Source of the DNA: CAYJSJ01 sp964373065
GTDB taxonomy: Bacteria > Patescibacteriota > Gracilibacteria > Peribacterales > Peribacteraceae
DNA: 64,000 nucleotides
Assembly (NCBI GenBank): GCA_964373065.1
Contig: CAYJSJ010000002.1
Coordinates: forward strand, 17,480 to 81,479
Reading direction: 5' to 3'
Shown piece by piece: positions 55,291-63,796 of the stretch. Numbering within the stretch: position 1 is the first letter of the stretch; every line of letters begins with the position of its first letter. A model generated the notes under the pieces. That model saw only the letters and a list, made by a program, of their open reading frames with translations. It was not told the origin of the DNA and ran no database searches. The position numbers were made by a program, and so were the translations under genes.

Positions 55291-57756
55291 TTACGGATGA
55301 TACTTGGATTCCATGCTCAGCAGGAATGCCGAGGTTGCCCTGCTGTCCCTGGACCGCAGAAGATACCACCGATAGAGCACGACGCTTGCTCCGATTGTGA
55401 AAAAGAGCGCCCATGTAGGGATGCCCTCTTCCGAGAGGGGAACAGTGCCCGGTTGCCTTGGCCCTGCGTACGGGGAGGCGCTTCCGTGCAGATCAAGATT
55501 GAGAGGAACGGGGTCGGCTGTCCCTGCGGTAAAGCCTTTTCCTGTCGGTGTTCCTTGGCCGGTGGAAGCCAGATCACTGAGTTGTTCACCCGTTACCGCA
55601 ACGGGGGTGAGCTTGAGATAATAGGGAACACCGTTGATGAGGTCTCTGAGCGTAAATGCGCGCAGATCGCTATTGAACACCCGTTGCTCCGTAAACTGGT
55701 CGGGCTCAACACCGTATTCAAGGAGGAAATTGGCAAGCGGCATGTTCTTTTGGAGCGATGTCCACTCGATAAAGAGCGCGCCGTCTTCGGGAGTAATGTT
55801 CAAATGAACACCGAGGACAGTGGCATCGATGATGTCGCTCTGTTCCGTGCTTTCGCGAGGTCCCTGGAGTGCTGTAACGGCGAAGAAATACGTGGTTCCC
55901 GGACGCAGTCCCGCGATGGTTGCCGTGGTGAGCGGCCGGTCGGTATCGAGGGTATACAGGAAATCATCGGGATCCGTGCCGACATAAATTCGGTAGGCAT
56001 CTGCAGTAATATCTGTCACGGGATCCCACCGCAACGCAATCGCATTTGCCTGCGACTCGGCGATGACATTTGTTACCTTGGGGAGTCCCTTCAGGACTAC
56101 CGCAAGCGGCACGGTTTCCTGCGCTTCGTTCTCGAGCGTATCCATCGCTCTGACAATCGCTTCATAGGTGCCACCCGGAGGGGCAGTGAAAAGCATCTGG
56201 TACTTTCCCGATGAGGCGTCTGTCGTTGTGAGGACGTGCGTTTCGCCATTCAGAGTTAGTGTGATACTTTTGACATTTGGTTCCGTCGTCACGACGACAA
56301 GCACGTCCGAGCCTTCGAGCGGGCTTTGGGGTGCGAAGGTGATACTGTCGAATTGCGGTGGTGTGACATCGATTCTGAAGGAGCGTTCGGTGGAGTTCTG
56401 GGGAGCGTCCACATCATGCACAGTGATCTTCTGGTCGGTTTTCGTCGTATCGAGGGGCACCGACACAGAAAAATTCCCCTGGCGGTCGGTTTCACTTTCG
56501 ATTTCCTCTTTCCCGCCTGTTATGCTGATATTGATAAATTCTCTGCCTTTTCCTTCCACAAGAATGCTCTTTCCCTCGATGAGGTCACTCTTGCCGAGGA
56601 GCGCGCCGGGGGAAGGGGAATCGACTGCAATTCTCTTTGTCGATTGCGCGGCCTTTAATCGCGTGACATTCACCGTGAGGTTCCCGAGAGCGTCATTGAT
56701 ATCGGCAGGTATCGCATCGGGGCTCTCTGTCAGAACCATGGCGTGTTCTCCGGCCGTCGCAAATTTGAGTCCCAGTGTCAGCGTCATACTGCCTTCATTT
56801 GCAAATGCAAAATTATAGACTCCGAAGAGCGGCAGCGTCGCATCGGGATCGGTCGTTGCCAGGTAGATAGTCCCCTGGAAATCCAGGTATCTCTTCCCGT
56901 ACTGATCCTGTGCAGTCAGTACCATGCTGAGTGCTTTGCCTTGTTCCACTTCCGGAACGGCTACACCTTCCTGGCCGACGATGTCGATCGTGAATTTTGC
57001 AAAGCGAGGAGTGTCTTGCGCCTGCGCGCGATACGGACTTCCACTGACATCCGCACGCAAGGGATTACTGCGGTAAAACTGCTGTGTACTCACGGAAGCG
57101 ACCGGTCCGCCGAAACCTCCGAGTGTGGAGCCGGCTGAGATGCGTACTTCGCTCGCGAGCGTTTGGCCGCTTATGAGGTCAACGGCACGGAGAGAGAAGA
57201 CTCCGGGTTTCACGGAGCGTACCAGAAAATCCTGTTCCCCCCTGTCGTTTGTTTCCCTGCTTAAGGGTTCTATCACATCTTCCGCTCTGCCGGAGAGTAG
57301 TTCCACTCTCCTTCCGGAGAGGGGGTTTCCGAACCGGTCTACGAGAACCGCAGTTGCTAGGAATTCCTCTCCGACATTCGCGGTCGACGTTGCGGTTTCG
57401 ATGAAGCTTCTGTGCGGAGAGATACTGTCTGGGTGGACTGTGAGAATTCCTTTCGTTTTTGTATCATCACTACTGAGGAGTGCGTACCTTCCCGCCGTTT
57501 GCAGGTCTTTTCCTGCGATCCATGCGCGTGCGATTCCGTTTGGTTCCGCAGAGAGCGTGTACGAGGAAGATTCTCCGAGCGGTGAAGTCACACTCAGTGT
57601 TACTGTGGCATTCGGCGAAAGACCGGAAATGGTTACTTCGGTCGAAAGGCCGGCAACAGTATCCAGCACAGCCATTTCTGCTGCAGAGGTGAATGCAGGG
57701 AACGAAAGCAGGGCAACCGCGAGGAGTGTGTGTGTGAGTTTTTTCATGGAAATCAT
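55291..57756 (-). CDS. Large surface protein with Ig-like and fibronectin type III domains
   Basis: 821 residues. Signal peptide M-K-K-L-T-H-T-L-L-A-V-A-L-L-S-F-P-A-F-T-S-A. Ig-like beta domains fill the N-terminal 500 residues (G-N-P-L-S-G-R-R-V-E-L-L is a big-Ig type turn); two FN3 domains follow near 555-740 (A-L-R-W-D-P-V-T and L-R-P-G-T-T-Y-F-F-A-V-T-A). A C-terminal helix near 775-795 (W-A-L-F-F-T-I-G-A-S-V-V-L-Y) would anchor it in the membrane. Likely adhesion or a structural surface role. First gene of the operon. Confidence 0.88.
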   Translation of the reverse strand: MISMKKLTHTLLAVALLSFPAFTSAAEMAVLDTVAGLSTEVTISGLSPNATVTLSVTSPLGESSSYTLSAEPNGIARAWIAGKDLQTAGRYALLSSDDTKTKGILTVHPDSISPHRSFIETATSTANVGEEFLATAVLVDRFGNPLSGRRVELLSGRAEDVIEPLSRETNDRGEQDFLVRSVKPGVFSLRAVDLISGQTLASEVRISAGSTLGGFGGPVASVSTQQFYRSNPLRADVSGSPYRAQAQDTPRFAKFTIDIVGQEGVAVPEVEQGKALSMVLTAQDQYGKRYLDFQGTIYLATTDPDATLPLFGVYNFAFANEGSMTLTLGLKFATAGEHAMVLTESPDAIPADINDALGNLTVNVTRLKAAQSTKRIAVDSPSPGALLGKSDLIEGKSILVEGKGREFINISITGGKEEIESETDRQGNFSVSVPLDTTKTDQKITVHDVDAPQNSTERSFRIDVTPPQFDSITFAPQSPLEGSDVLVVVTTEPNVKSITLTLNGETHVLTTTDASSGKYQMLFTAPPGGTYEAIVRAMDTLENEAQETVPLAVVLKGLPKVTNVIAESQANAIALRWDPVTDITADAYRIYVGTDPDDFLYTLDTDRPLTTATIAGLRPGTTYFFAVTALQGPRESTEQSDIIDATVLGVHLNITPEDGALFIEWTSLQKNMPLANFLLEYGVEPDQFTEQRVFNSDLRAFTLRDLINGVPYYLKLTPVAVTGEQLSDLASTGQGTPTGKGFTAGTADPVPLNLDLHGSASPYAGPRQPGTVPLSEEGIPTWALFFTIGASVVLYRWYLLRSRDSRATSAFLLSMESKYHP

Positions 57757-57880
57757 AGTATTCTACCATTTCAGGCATACATTCTCAATTCCTAGGAGTA
57801 CGCAAGAACAAGATTTCTGTCTTTGTCCAGTGTGTTTGATTCCCTTGGTAACTACGGTTTCGTCATTTATGCTGTGCGCA

Positions 57881-58441
57881 ATGAAGATGCGCATCACTCT
57901 CGTCTCTACATGTTTGCTTCTCGTTGCCTGCGGCGGCGGATCATCCGGTATCGTGTGTGATCGTGACTATTGGGATGGAACAGTCGGTACCTGTATTCCC
58001 GCAGGGTGGGACTCCATGAGCAGAGAAGTATTGCGCATTCGCGGCGTACCCGAAGAAACCATCGTCGGATTCCAGCGCCGGGATGCCGTTTCCGGACAGT
58101 TTCCCACCGTTGCCGTTACGCAGGAACGGCTCCCGAATGCCGTAAATCCTGCAGACTATAGCAGTGCAAGCATTCGGGCGATCAGTGTACTGAACGGTTA
58201 TGAACATGTGGATACGAAAGAAATAACCGTCGATGGTGCGAAGGTGAGTCTCCATATTTTTACCGGACAGCCGATCGAGGACGAGCCAAAGCGGCGTTTC
58301 TATCAAGTGAGCACGACGAAGGGTGACCGCGGGTATACGATGACGGCCGTTTCGCCTGTTTCTATTGATCGCAGCCTTGAGCAAGAGATGGTGCTCATTT
58401 TGGATCACTTTACACTGTCGGAGCCTGTGAAGGAGGAGTGA
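57881..58441 (+). CDS. Lipoprotein of unknown function
   Basis: 186 residues from the ATG at 57881 (57869 is also in frame). Lipoprotein signal ending L-L-L-V-A-C, then G-G-G-S-S-G. The mature domain has C-D-R-D-Y-W-D-G-T-V-G-T-C (a probable disulphide), S-V-L-N-G-Y-E-H-V-D, and ends T-L-S-E-P-V-K-E-E. No family recognised. Just upstream of tRNA-Cys on the other strand. Confidence 0.8.
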   Translation: MKMRITLVSTCLLLVACGGGSSGIVCDRDYWDGTVGTCIPAGWDSMSREVLRIRGVPEETIVGFQRRDAVSGQFPTVAVTQERLPNAVNPADYSSASIRAISVLNGYEHVDTKEITVDGAKVSLHIFTGQPIEDEPKRRFYQVSTTKGDRGYTMTAVSPVSIDRSLEQEMVLILDHFTLSEPVKEE

Positions 58442-58444
58442 GGC

Positions 58445-58519
58445 TGGAGGTGCCGGCGGGAATTGCACCCGCGTATGGGGGTTTTGCAGACCCCTGCCTT
58501 ACTGCTTGGCTACGGCACC
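58445..58519 (-). tRNA. tRNA-Cys (GCA)
   Basis: 75 bases with an encoded CCA. Acceptor GGTGCCG pairs with CGGCACC, discriminator T (typical of tRNA-Cys), anticodon stem GGGGT/ACCCC with loop CTGCAAA, anticodon GCA. Confidence 0.96.
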
Positions 58520-58562
58520 GACCCGACCGATAGGGGGAGCCTACACGAGAATACCGAAACCC

Positions 58563-59804
58563 TCACCCGAATGTCAGTGCCTCCGGCGCGAAGATCAGCA
58601 GAAGTCCTAGTGCGTACATCAGCAGTCCTCCAAAGATCAGTGTAAATCTGCGGTACTTCGTTGTGATGCCCGTTGCATGCAATGTGTAGACGGCGATACC
58701 GAAGATGATGAAGTCGTCGATCATGTACATCAAGATGAAGAGCCCGATGTATCCATATCGTGCCATGTCAGTGATGTCGTTGAATGCAAGGATCTGTGTA
58801 AAGACAGCGGGCAACCCTGCGGTACAGACCAGCTCGATCATATTCACGGAGACCGCGAGCACGGCAACGCCCAGGATCATGGCGGGCCATGCGGAAATCT
58901 GCATGATTTCTTTCATGCGGGCGATGGTTTTTTGCCTGCGACCCAAGTCCGTCACTTTGCACTGGTTCGGATCTTTCCCGAATGCTTCGTAGAGGTAGAA
59001 TCCGCCGCCGCCGATCGCAACGAGGCCGATCACTTTCTGCACCCAGAAGTTGTAACCTATGAGAAGAAAAACGTTCAGCCATGCGGCGATGAAGAGGTAG
59101 TACACAGCTCCCGAGACCAAGAGAAACGTTCCTCCAATAATCCATACCTTCTTCATGTCATGTGTATTTATGAGCAGTGTCAGTAAGGTAATGAGCACCC
59201 ACATCGCACACGGATTAAACCCGTCGAGGAATCCGAGAAGTATGGAAAGTGCAGGCAGCGAGAGAAGCGTAAGATCCACTGGGCCGATGAACCACAGGTT
59301 CAGCGTGTATTTTTCCAGATCCGCTTCACAGTCTTCTGTGCAACTTTCTCCTGCGGCGATCACATCGACACGCGCATCACTCTGCAAAAAATCAGCAAGC
59401 GGCAGACATCCGTCCGAGGAATTTCGACAGGTTTCGAGCCGTTTCTTGATCGCGTCACCGTGTTCATCGGTGTCGTACCCCTGGCTCACCGTTCCGTTGA
59501 TGACGATGGTCGGCACACCTTGATTCAGCGCGGGTGCACGCTCTTGTAATCGGGAAAAGAGTTTCTGACTATCGATCTCTGTCACCTCGCGGTACTCAAC
59601 GTCTATGTCATGCTCCTCCACATACGTTTCAAACGCTGCGCAATGCGGGCAGCCGTCGCGCACAAAGGCTACAACATCTGCGCCCCGTACCGAGAGATAG
59701 CGCTCTTCCAGCACAGGCTTTTTGAGTGCTCTGTCGGGGTAGAGTACGCTGAGCGCAAGGACGGGAATGAATGCGAGTACGAGGAAGGCGACGATGCGTT
59801 TCAT
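58563..59804 (-). CDS. Fusion of exported glutaredoxin-like domain and DsbD/CcdA-like membrane domain
   Basis: Predicted to carry electrons across the membrane for thiol chemistry outside the cell. 413 residues. N-terminal signal/anchor helix, then a thioredoxin-fold domain with C-P-H-C near 53-56 and V-P-T-I-V-I-N-G near 96. From about 185, six or more helices carry G-F-N-P-C-A-M-W-V near 201 and V-C-T-A-G-L-P-A-V-F near 332, the paired Cys of the CcdA/DsbD core. The soluble part also has extra Cys (E-T-C-R, G-C-L-P, E-S-C-T-E-D-C). It probably reduces or oxidises surface disulphides. Confidence 0.86.
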   Translation of the reverse strand: MKRIVAFLVLAFIPVLALSVLYPDRALKKPVLEERYLSVRGADVVAFVRDGCPHCAAFETYVEEHDIDVEYREVTEIDSQKLFSRLQERAPALNQGVPTIVINGTVSQGYDTDEHGDAIKKRLETCRNSSDGCLPLADFLQSDARVDVIAAGESCTEDCEADLEKYTLNLWFIGPVDLTLLSLPALSILLGFLDGFNPCAMWVLITLLTLLINTHDMKKVWIIGGTFLLVSGAVYYLFIAAWLNVFLLIGYNFWVQKVIGLVAIGGGGFYLYEAFGKDPNQCKVTDLGRRQKTIARMKEIMQISAWPAMILGVAVLAVSVNMIELVCTAGLPAVFTQILAFNDITDMARYGYIGLFILMYMIDDFIIFGIAVYTLHATGITTKYRRFTLIFGGLLMYALGLLLIFAPEALTFG

Positions 59805-59931
59805 GGAGAATGCAAGGAAAGATGCGCAAATATATGATAGTGTAGTTCGATGGATCAGGCATGTGACGTAAACTTATCAATCCTCTGTTTTCTTTTTATG
59901 AAGCCAAAAAAACAGACTCCATGAAGTCACA

Positions 59932-60264
59932 ATGATTCTATTGCATACAAAATTTGATCAGAGTAGTGTCACTGTGTTTATGGGATGCGCATCTTCTTTG
60001 GATAGGCAGAATGGAGAATCTCTGATTCCGAATGATCATCAGGAGGACAATCAAGTATTTACAGCATTGCTTTCCGAAAGTTATGAATTTCGCGGATTTA
60101 TCCGTGGTATTTGTCGCCATCCTCTCAGTACGGAACTTCAACGATTGATTCCTCATAACCACGCTTTTTTCAGGATTATGATAGAGGCATGGAAGAGCGG
60201 TAGGACAACAATTGATTCCGTACTCGCTCTCGCGGAGCACAATCATTCCAAGGTCGGGGGCTAG
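59932..60264 (+). CDS. Small hypothetical protein
   Basis: 110 residues, no signal peptide, one Cys early (F-M-G-C-A-S-S) and one later (G-I-C-R-H-P-L). Contains F-T-A-L-L-S-E-S-Y-E-F-R-G-F-I-R-G. Its A/T-rich composition resembles the 4861 gene and differs from its neighbours. No family recognised. Confidence 0.5.
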   Translation: MILLHTKFDQSSVTVFMGCASSLDRQNGESLIPNDHQEDNQVFTALLSESYEFRGFIRGICRHPLSTELQRLIPHNHAFFRIMIEAWKSGRTTIDSVLALAEHNHSKVGG

Positions 60265-60307
60265 CTTTTTTGTAGTCGTCGTAAGAATTCATGCGGGCAC
60301 TGTTTGT

Positions 60308-60871
60308 CTACGCACTATGTTTCTCGATCGGTCTATGCCATTCTTGGTCTTCATCTTCCTTGTTTGGTTTATATCGGTACTGCATCAGATAAGCGTCCTC
60401 CGTCGTATCGTCGTAGAAATCCCGTAGTACGGACACGGCACGAAAGCCCTGCCCCCTAAAAAAAAGCTGCGCTTCGAGGTTGGTCTCCCGCACTTCCAGC
60501 AGGAGGCGGTTGTGTCTCTGCCAGGAGAGCTTTTGGATCAGTTTGCTCGTCATCTGCTTCCCGACCCCGCTACGGCGTCGCTCCGGGTGAACAGCCAAAT
60601 TTAGAATGTGCATAAGATATTTCTGCAATTCGTAGACCATGAATCCAACGACGCTTTCACTATGCTCAGCGACCATGCCGATGCAGTTTCTCTGCCGTAG
60701 ACATCGGATAAAGTCTTGCTCCGACCAAGGAAACTCGAAACTCTGTTTTTCGATGTCGAGCACTTCTACCATGTCTCTGCGTATCATCCAGCGAATGTGT
60801 ACGGCTATTTCTTGTTTCGTATTCTGCTCGACAGGATCAAGGTTTTCTGAGGGGGGGGGCATGTCGTGCAT
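60308..60871 (-). CDS. rimI: GNAT acetyltransferase, RimI type
   Basis: Acetylates the N-terminus of a ribosomal protein, or a related substrate. 187 residues from the ATG at 60871 (M-H-D-M-P-P-P-S) or 60862. GNAT motif A is L-N-L-A-V-H-P-E-R-R-R-S-G-V-G near 97-111; motif B is L-F-F-R-G-Q-G-F-R-A-V. A run of nine C follows the second ATG on the coding strand (60859-60851), encoding Pro-Pro-Pro; slippage would shift the frame. Confidence 0.87.
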   Translation of the reverse strand: MHDMPPPSENLDPVEQNTKQEIAVHIRWMIRRDMVEVLDIEKQSFEFPWSEQDFIRCLRQRNCIGMVAEHSESVVGFMVYELQKYLMHILNLAVHPERRRSGVGKQMTSKLIQKLSWQRHNRLLLEVRETNLEAQLFFRGQGFRAVSVLRDFYDDTTEDAYLMQYRYKPNKEDEDQEWHRPIEKHSA

Positions 60872-61059
60872 GTGTCTACAGGGGAAAATGTATTGAAAGC
60901 AATGAAAAGAGGGGAATGCTAATGGCGACCGGTAGCGCTTGCAAGTTCGATTATGATGTTTTCCTTGCATATATCAATAATTTGAGTACAATACTAAAAA
61001 TACCCTTTCGACCCGTCCGCCTTCGGCGAGACTCGCTCAAGGAAAGTCACTACAACTCT

Positions 61060-62118
61060 ATGTCAGAACATCCCATTCTACCGGCTTCGACAAATCCGAA
61101 AGACTTCGTGATAGCGACGATTGGCTCGCACTCTGCGCTTCAGATTCTCAAAGGTGCACGCGACGAAGGTTTCCGTACGCTTGCGATCTGCAAGAAGGGT
61201 TCCGAGCGTGTGTACGACAAACGCGGATACGACGTTGCCGATGACATTATTTCCCTCAATGCATTTGAAGATTGGAACGATGCGGTGGAGGAGGAGCTCA
61301 TAGAGCAAAATGCAATCGTGATCCCGCACGGGTCTTTCATTGCGTATGTCGGCATCGATCGCGTGCGCAAACTTCGAGCGATGTACTACGGCACCAAGGA
61401 GATACTGCAGTGGGAGAGCGACCGTACCATGGAACGCAAGTGGCTTGAGCAAGCGGGGCTCAAGCTCCCGCGTGTTTTTACGAACCCCGACGACATAGAA
61501 AAACCGGTCATTGTGAAGTTCCACGGTGCCGGTGGGGGTTTTGGGTACTTTATCGCCAAAAGCCCCGAGCAATTCTGGGAAGTAAAGAACCGAAAATATC
61601 CTGAGCAGAACGATTACGCGATTCAGGAGTACATCGTCGGCGTTCCGATCTACGCGCACTACTTCTATTCACCCATCACAAAGGAGCTGGAGATCCTCAG
61701 TTTCGACAAGCGCTATGAAAGCAACGCAGACAGCATCGGGCGTATAAAAGCGGAAGATCAGCTTTCTGCAAACATTCACACGAGCTACACCATCGTGGGC
61801 AACATTCCCGTCGTCGTCCGCGAGTCGCTCCTGCCCAAATTCTTCGAGATGGGGGAGGAGGTGGTGAAGGTCAGCCAGACGCTCTGTGGAGGCAAGGGTC
61901 TCTTCGGGCCGTTTTGCTTGGAGTGCATCGTAACGCGGAAGCTCGAAATTTTTACGTTCGAAATAAGCGCTCGCATTGTCGCCGGCACCAATCCCTTCGT
62001 GGAAGGGTCTCCGTACACGTGGCTCAAGTACCGAGAACCGATGAGCACGGGGAGGCGCCTCGCACGGGATATTAAGCGGGCGATCGAGGGGGGACGATTG
62101 GAGGAAGTGCTTGGATGA
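61060..62118 (+). CDS. PurP-like ATP-grasp ligase, copy 1
   Basis: Archaeal-type 5-formaminoimidazole-4-carboxamide ribotide synthetase family, which uses formate and ATP in late purine synthesis. 352 residues from the ATG at 61060. N-terminal I-G-S-H-S-A-L-Q-I-L-K-G-A-R-D-E-G-F; ATP-grasp core with P-V-I-V-K-F-H-G-A-G-G-G-F-G-Y near 152-166 and I-Q-E-Y-I-V-G-V-P; C-terminal E-I-S-A-R-I-V-A-G-T-N-P. It lacks the repeat-coded inserts found in the next gene. No other purine gene is in view, so the substrate may differ. Confidence 0.88.
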   Translation: MSEHPILPASTNPKDFVIATIGSHSALQILKGARDEGFRTLAICKKGSERVYDKRGYDVADDIISLNAFEDWNDAVEEELIEQNAIVIPHGSFIAYVGIDRVRKLRAMYYGTKEILQWESDRTMERKWLEQAGLKLPRVFTNPDDIEKPVIVKFHGAGGGFGYFIAKSPEQFWEVKNRKYPEQNDYAIQEYIVGVPIYAHYFYSPITKELEILSFDKRYESNADSIGRIKAEDQLSANIHTSYTIVGNIPVVVRESLLPKFFEMGEEVVKVSQTLCGGKGLFGPFCLECIVTRKLEIFTFEISARIVAGTNPFVEGSPYTWLKYREPMSTGRRLARDIKRAIEGGRLEEVLG

Positions 62119-62205
62119 TTGGGGAGGAGAATAATGAGCGATGAATGTTGAATTACGGTGTTGATCACTTCATAATTCTTAGTTCTTCATTCATAATCCG
62201 CCTAC

Positions 62206-63378
62206 ATGGTTATTTCGTCACTTCTCAAAGGCTACGATCTAAAGAACGTAACTGTGGGAGTTCTTGGCGGCCATAGCGCACTGGATGTCTGCCACGGCGC
62301 GAAGCGGCACGGGTTTCGCACGGTCTGCGTTGCAGAGAAGGGGAGGGGGAGGACGTATGGCAAGTACTATATGACGAGGGAAATGGGGAAATGGGGAAAT
62401 GGGGAAATTGGGTGTATCGATGAGGTTATTGTTGTTGATCATTTTAGTGATGTACTCAAAAAAAACGTTCAAGATAAGCTGAAAAAGTTGAATACAATAT
62501 TTGTTCATAATAGGTACTTTTGGGTCTACTTCGATGACTTCTCTGCTGTGGAACATGATTTCCATATCCCCATCTTCGGGTCGCGGTCACTCCTCAAGCT
62601 CGAAGAGCGCGACCAGCCGTATAATCAATATCACCTTTTGCAGGATGCGGGGATCAGAACACCGAAGGTGTATAAGGGGTTAGGGTTAGGGTTAGGGTCG
62701 ATGGGAATAGATCGACCGGTACTGGTGAAGGCTTCCGAGGCCATGCGGGGGTTCGAGAGAGCATTCTTCATTGTGTCTTCTGATGCTGAGTATGAACGAG
62801 AAGGGGCAAGACTCGAAGCTGAAGGAAAGGTACATGCCCATTGGAGGGATGCTACGGTCGAAGAGTTTGTCGTCGGTGCGCCGGTGAATTTTAACTTCTT
62901 CTATTCACCTCTTACGGGAGAGTTGGAATTGATGGGTACGGATACACGCAGGCAAACGAATCTCGATGGCTTCCTCCGTCTGACTTCGGACCAGCAAGAG
63001 AAAGCGCTCAAGCAAGTGCCACTGAAGATGATCGAAACAGGGCACATCGCCTGCACCGTCAAAGAATCGATTGTGGAAAAGGCATTCGATCTTGGTGAAA
63101 AGTTTGTCGCACAGTGCAAGAAACTTCCGAAGGAGCTGGATCCTTCCGGCAAGGGAATAGTCGGTCCGTTTGCGTTGCAGGGTGCGGTGGTCGCAGAGGA
63201 GGGAAAAGAGGATATCGTCATCTTCGATGTGAGCTTCCGCATTCCGGGTTCTCCCGGAACATTTGCCACGCCGTATGCGCGGTATCTCTATGGAGAGAGT
63301 ATGAGTGCTGGGGAACGTATCGGGATGGAGATCCGAACGGCCATCGATTGTGGAAGAATCGCGGAGATTTTGACTTGA
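62206..63378 (+). CDS. PurP-like ATP-grasp ligase, copy 2, with repeat-coded inserts
   Basis: 390 residues, the same order of motifs as copy 1: L-G-G-H-S-A-L-D-V-C-H-G-A-K, P-V-L-V-K-A-S-E-A-M-R-G-F-E, V-E-E-F-V-V-G-A-P-V-N-F, and D-V-S-F-R-I-P-G-S-P-G. The phosphate-gripping loop differs from copy 1 (A-S-E-A-M-R-G-F rather than Gly-rich), so activity may differ. Two inserts, M-G-K-W-G-N-G-E-I-G near 60 and G-L-G-L-G-L-G-S near 159, coincide with DNA repeats and are absent from copy 1. Confidence 0.87.
   Translation: MVISSLLKGYDLKNVTVGVLGGHSALDVCHGAKRHGFRTVCVAEKGRGRTYGKYYMTREMGKWGNGEIGCIDEVIVVDHFSDVLKKNVQDKLKKLNTIFVHNRYFWVYFDDFSAVEHDFHIPIFGSRSLLKLEERDQPYNQYHLLQDAGIRTPKVYKGLGLGLGSMGIDRPVLVKASEAMRGFERAFFIVSSDAEYEREGARLEAEGKVHAHWRDATVEEFVVGAPVNFNFFYSPLTGELELMGTDTRRQTNLDGFLRLTSDQQEKALKQVPLKMIETGHIACTVKESIVEKAFDLGEKFVAQCKKLPKELDPSGKGIVGPFALQGAVVAEEGKEDIVIFDVSFRIPGSPGTFATPYARYLYGESMSAGERIGMEIRTAIDCGRIAEILT
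62380..62412 (+). repeat. AAATGGGG octamer tract inside purP copy 2
   Basis: Three full AAATGGGG units and a variant AAATTGGG. Encodes M-G-K-W-G-N-G-E-I-G in frame. Confidence 0.9.
62675..62698 (+). repeat. GGGTTA hexamer tract inside purP copy 2
   Basis: Three exact GGGTTA units then GGGTCG; vertebrate-telomere-like sequence. Encodes G-L-G-L-G-L-G-S in frame. Confidence 0.9.
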
Positions 63379-63458
63379 TGAACATGTGGAATTTCGCGTA
63401 GGATCGTTCGTTTATGGAAACTGACCGCAGTGCCTTAGGCAAAGCAAAGATAATTTAA

Positions 63459-63487
63459 TTGAAAGCTGTGCATAAATCATCGATACT
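63459..63487 (+). promoter_or_regulatory. Promoter of the tRNA-Ala array
   Basis: TTGAAA (63459-63464), 17-base spacer, GATACT (63482-63487), 9 bases before the first tRNA-like copy at 63497. Confidence 0.65.
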
Positions 63488-63496
63488 GTTTTCTGT

Positions 63497-63796
63497 GGGG
63501 CTGTAGCTCAGTTGGGGCGAGCATCGCCTCGGCGATGCGAGCCATATAATGGGCGCTCGGCGCTCTGGCCATTGCGATTTTTCTTTGGCATACTACTGTT
63601 CGTTCGTGGGGCTGTAGCTCAGTTGGGGCGAGCATCGCCTCGGCGATGCGAGCCATATAANNNNNNNNNNNNNNNNNNNNNNNNNNNNNNNNNNNNNNNN
63701 NNNNNNNNNNNNNNNNNNNNNNNNNNNNNNNNNNNNNNNNNNNNNNNNNNNNNNNNNNNNTTGCGATTTTTCTTTGGCATACTACTGTTCGTTCGT
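63497..63796 (+). repeat. Tandem degenerate tRNA-Ala units with an assembly gap
   Basis: The first about 19 bases of tRNA-Ala (GGGGCTGTAGCTCAGTTGG) recur at 63497 and 63608, a period of 111 bases. After the D-arm start each copy continues not into tRNA but into the hairpin GCATCGCC-TC-GGCGATGC, then GGCGCTCTGGCC, which is the reverse complement of part of the true tRNA D/anticodon region, and then a 36-base linker (TTGCGATTTTTCTTTGGC...) that also precedes the real gene. The gap at 63661-63760 interrupts the second copy, so the true copy number is unknown. Confidence 0.75.
63661..63760. other. Assembly gap (100 N)
   Basis: Exactly 100 N, the conventional scaffold gap of unknown size, inside a tandem repeat. 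Confidence 0.99.

Noticed and set aside
57125..57880. Long upstream extension of the 57881 lipoprotein
   Set aside because: Antisense to the FN3 surface protein; the lipoprotein signal at 57881 fixes the real start.
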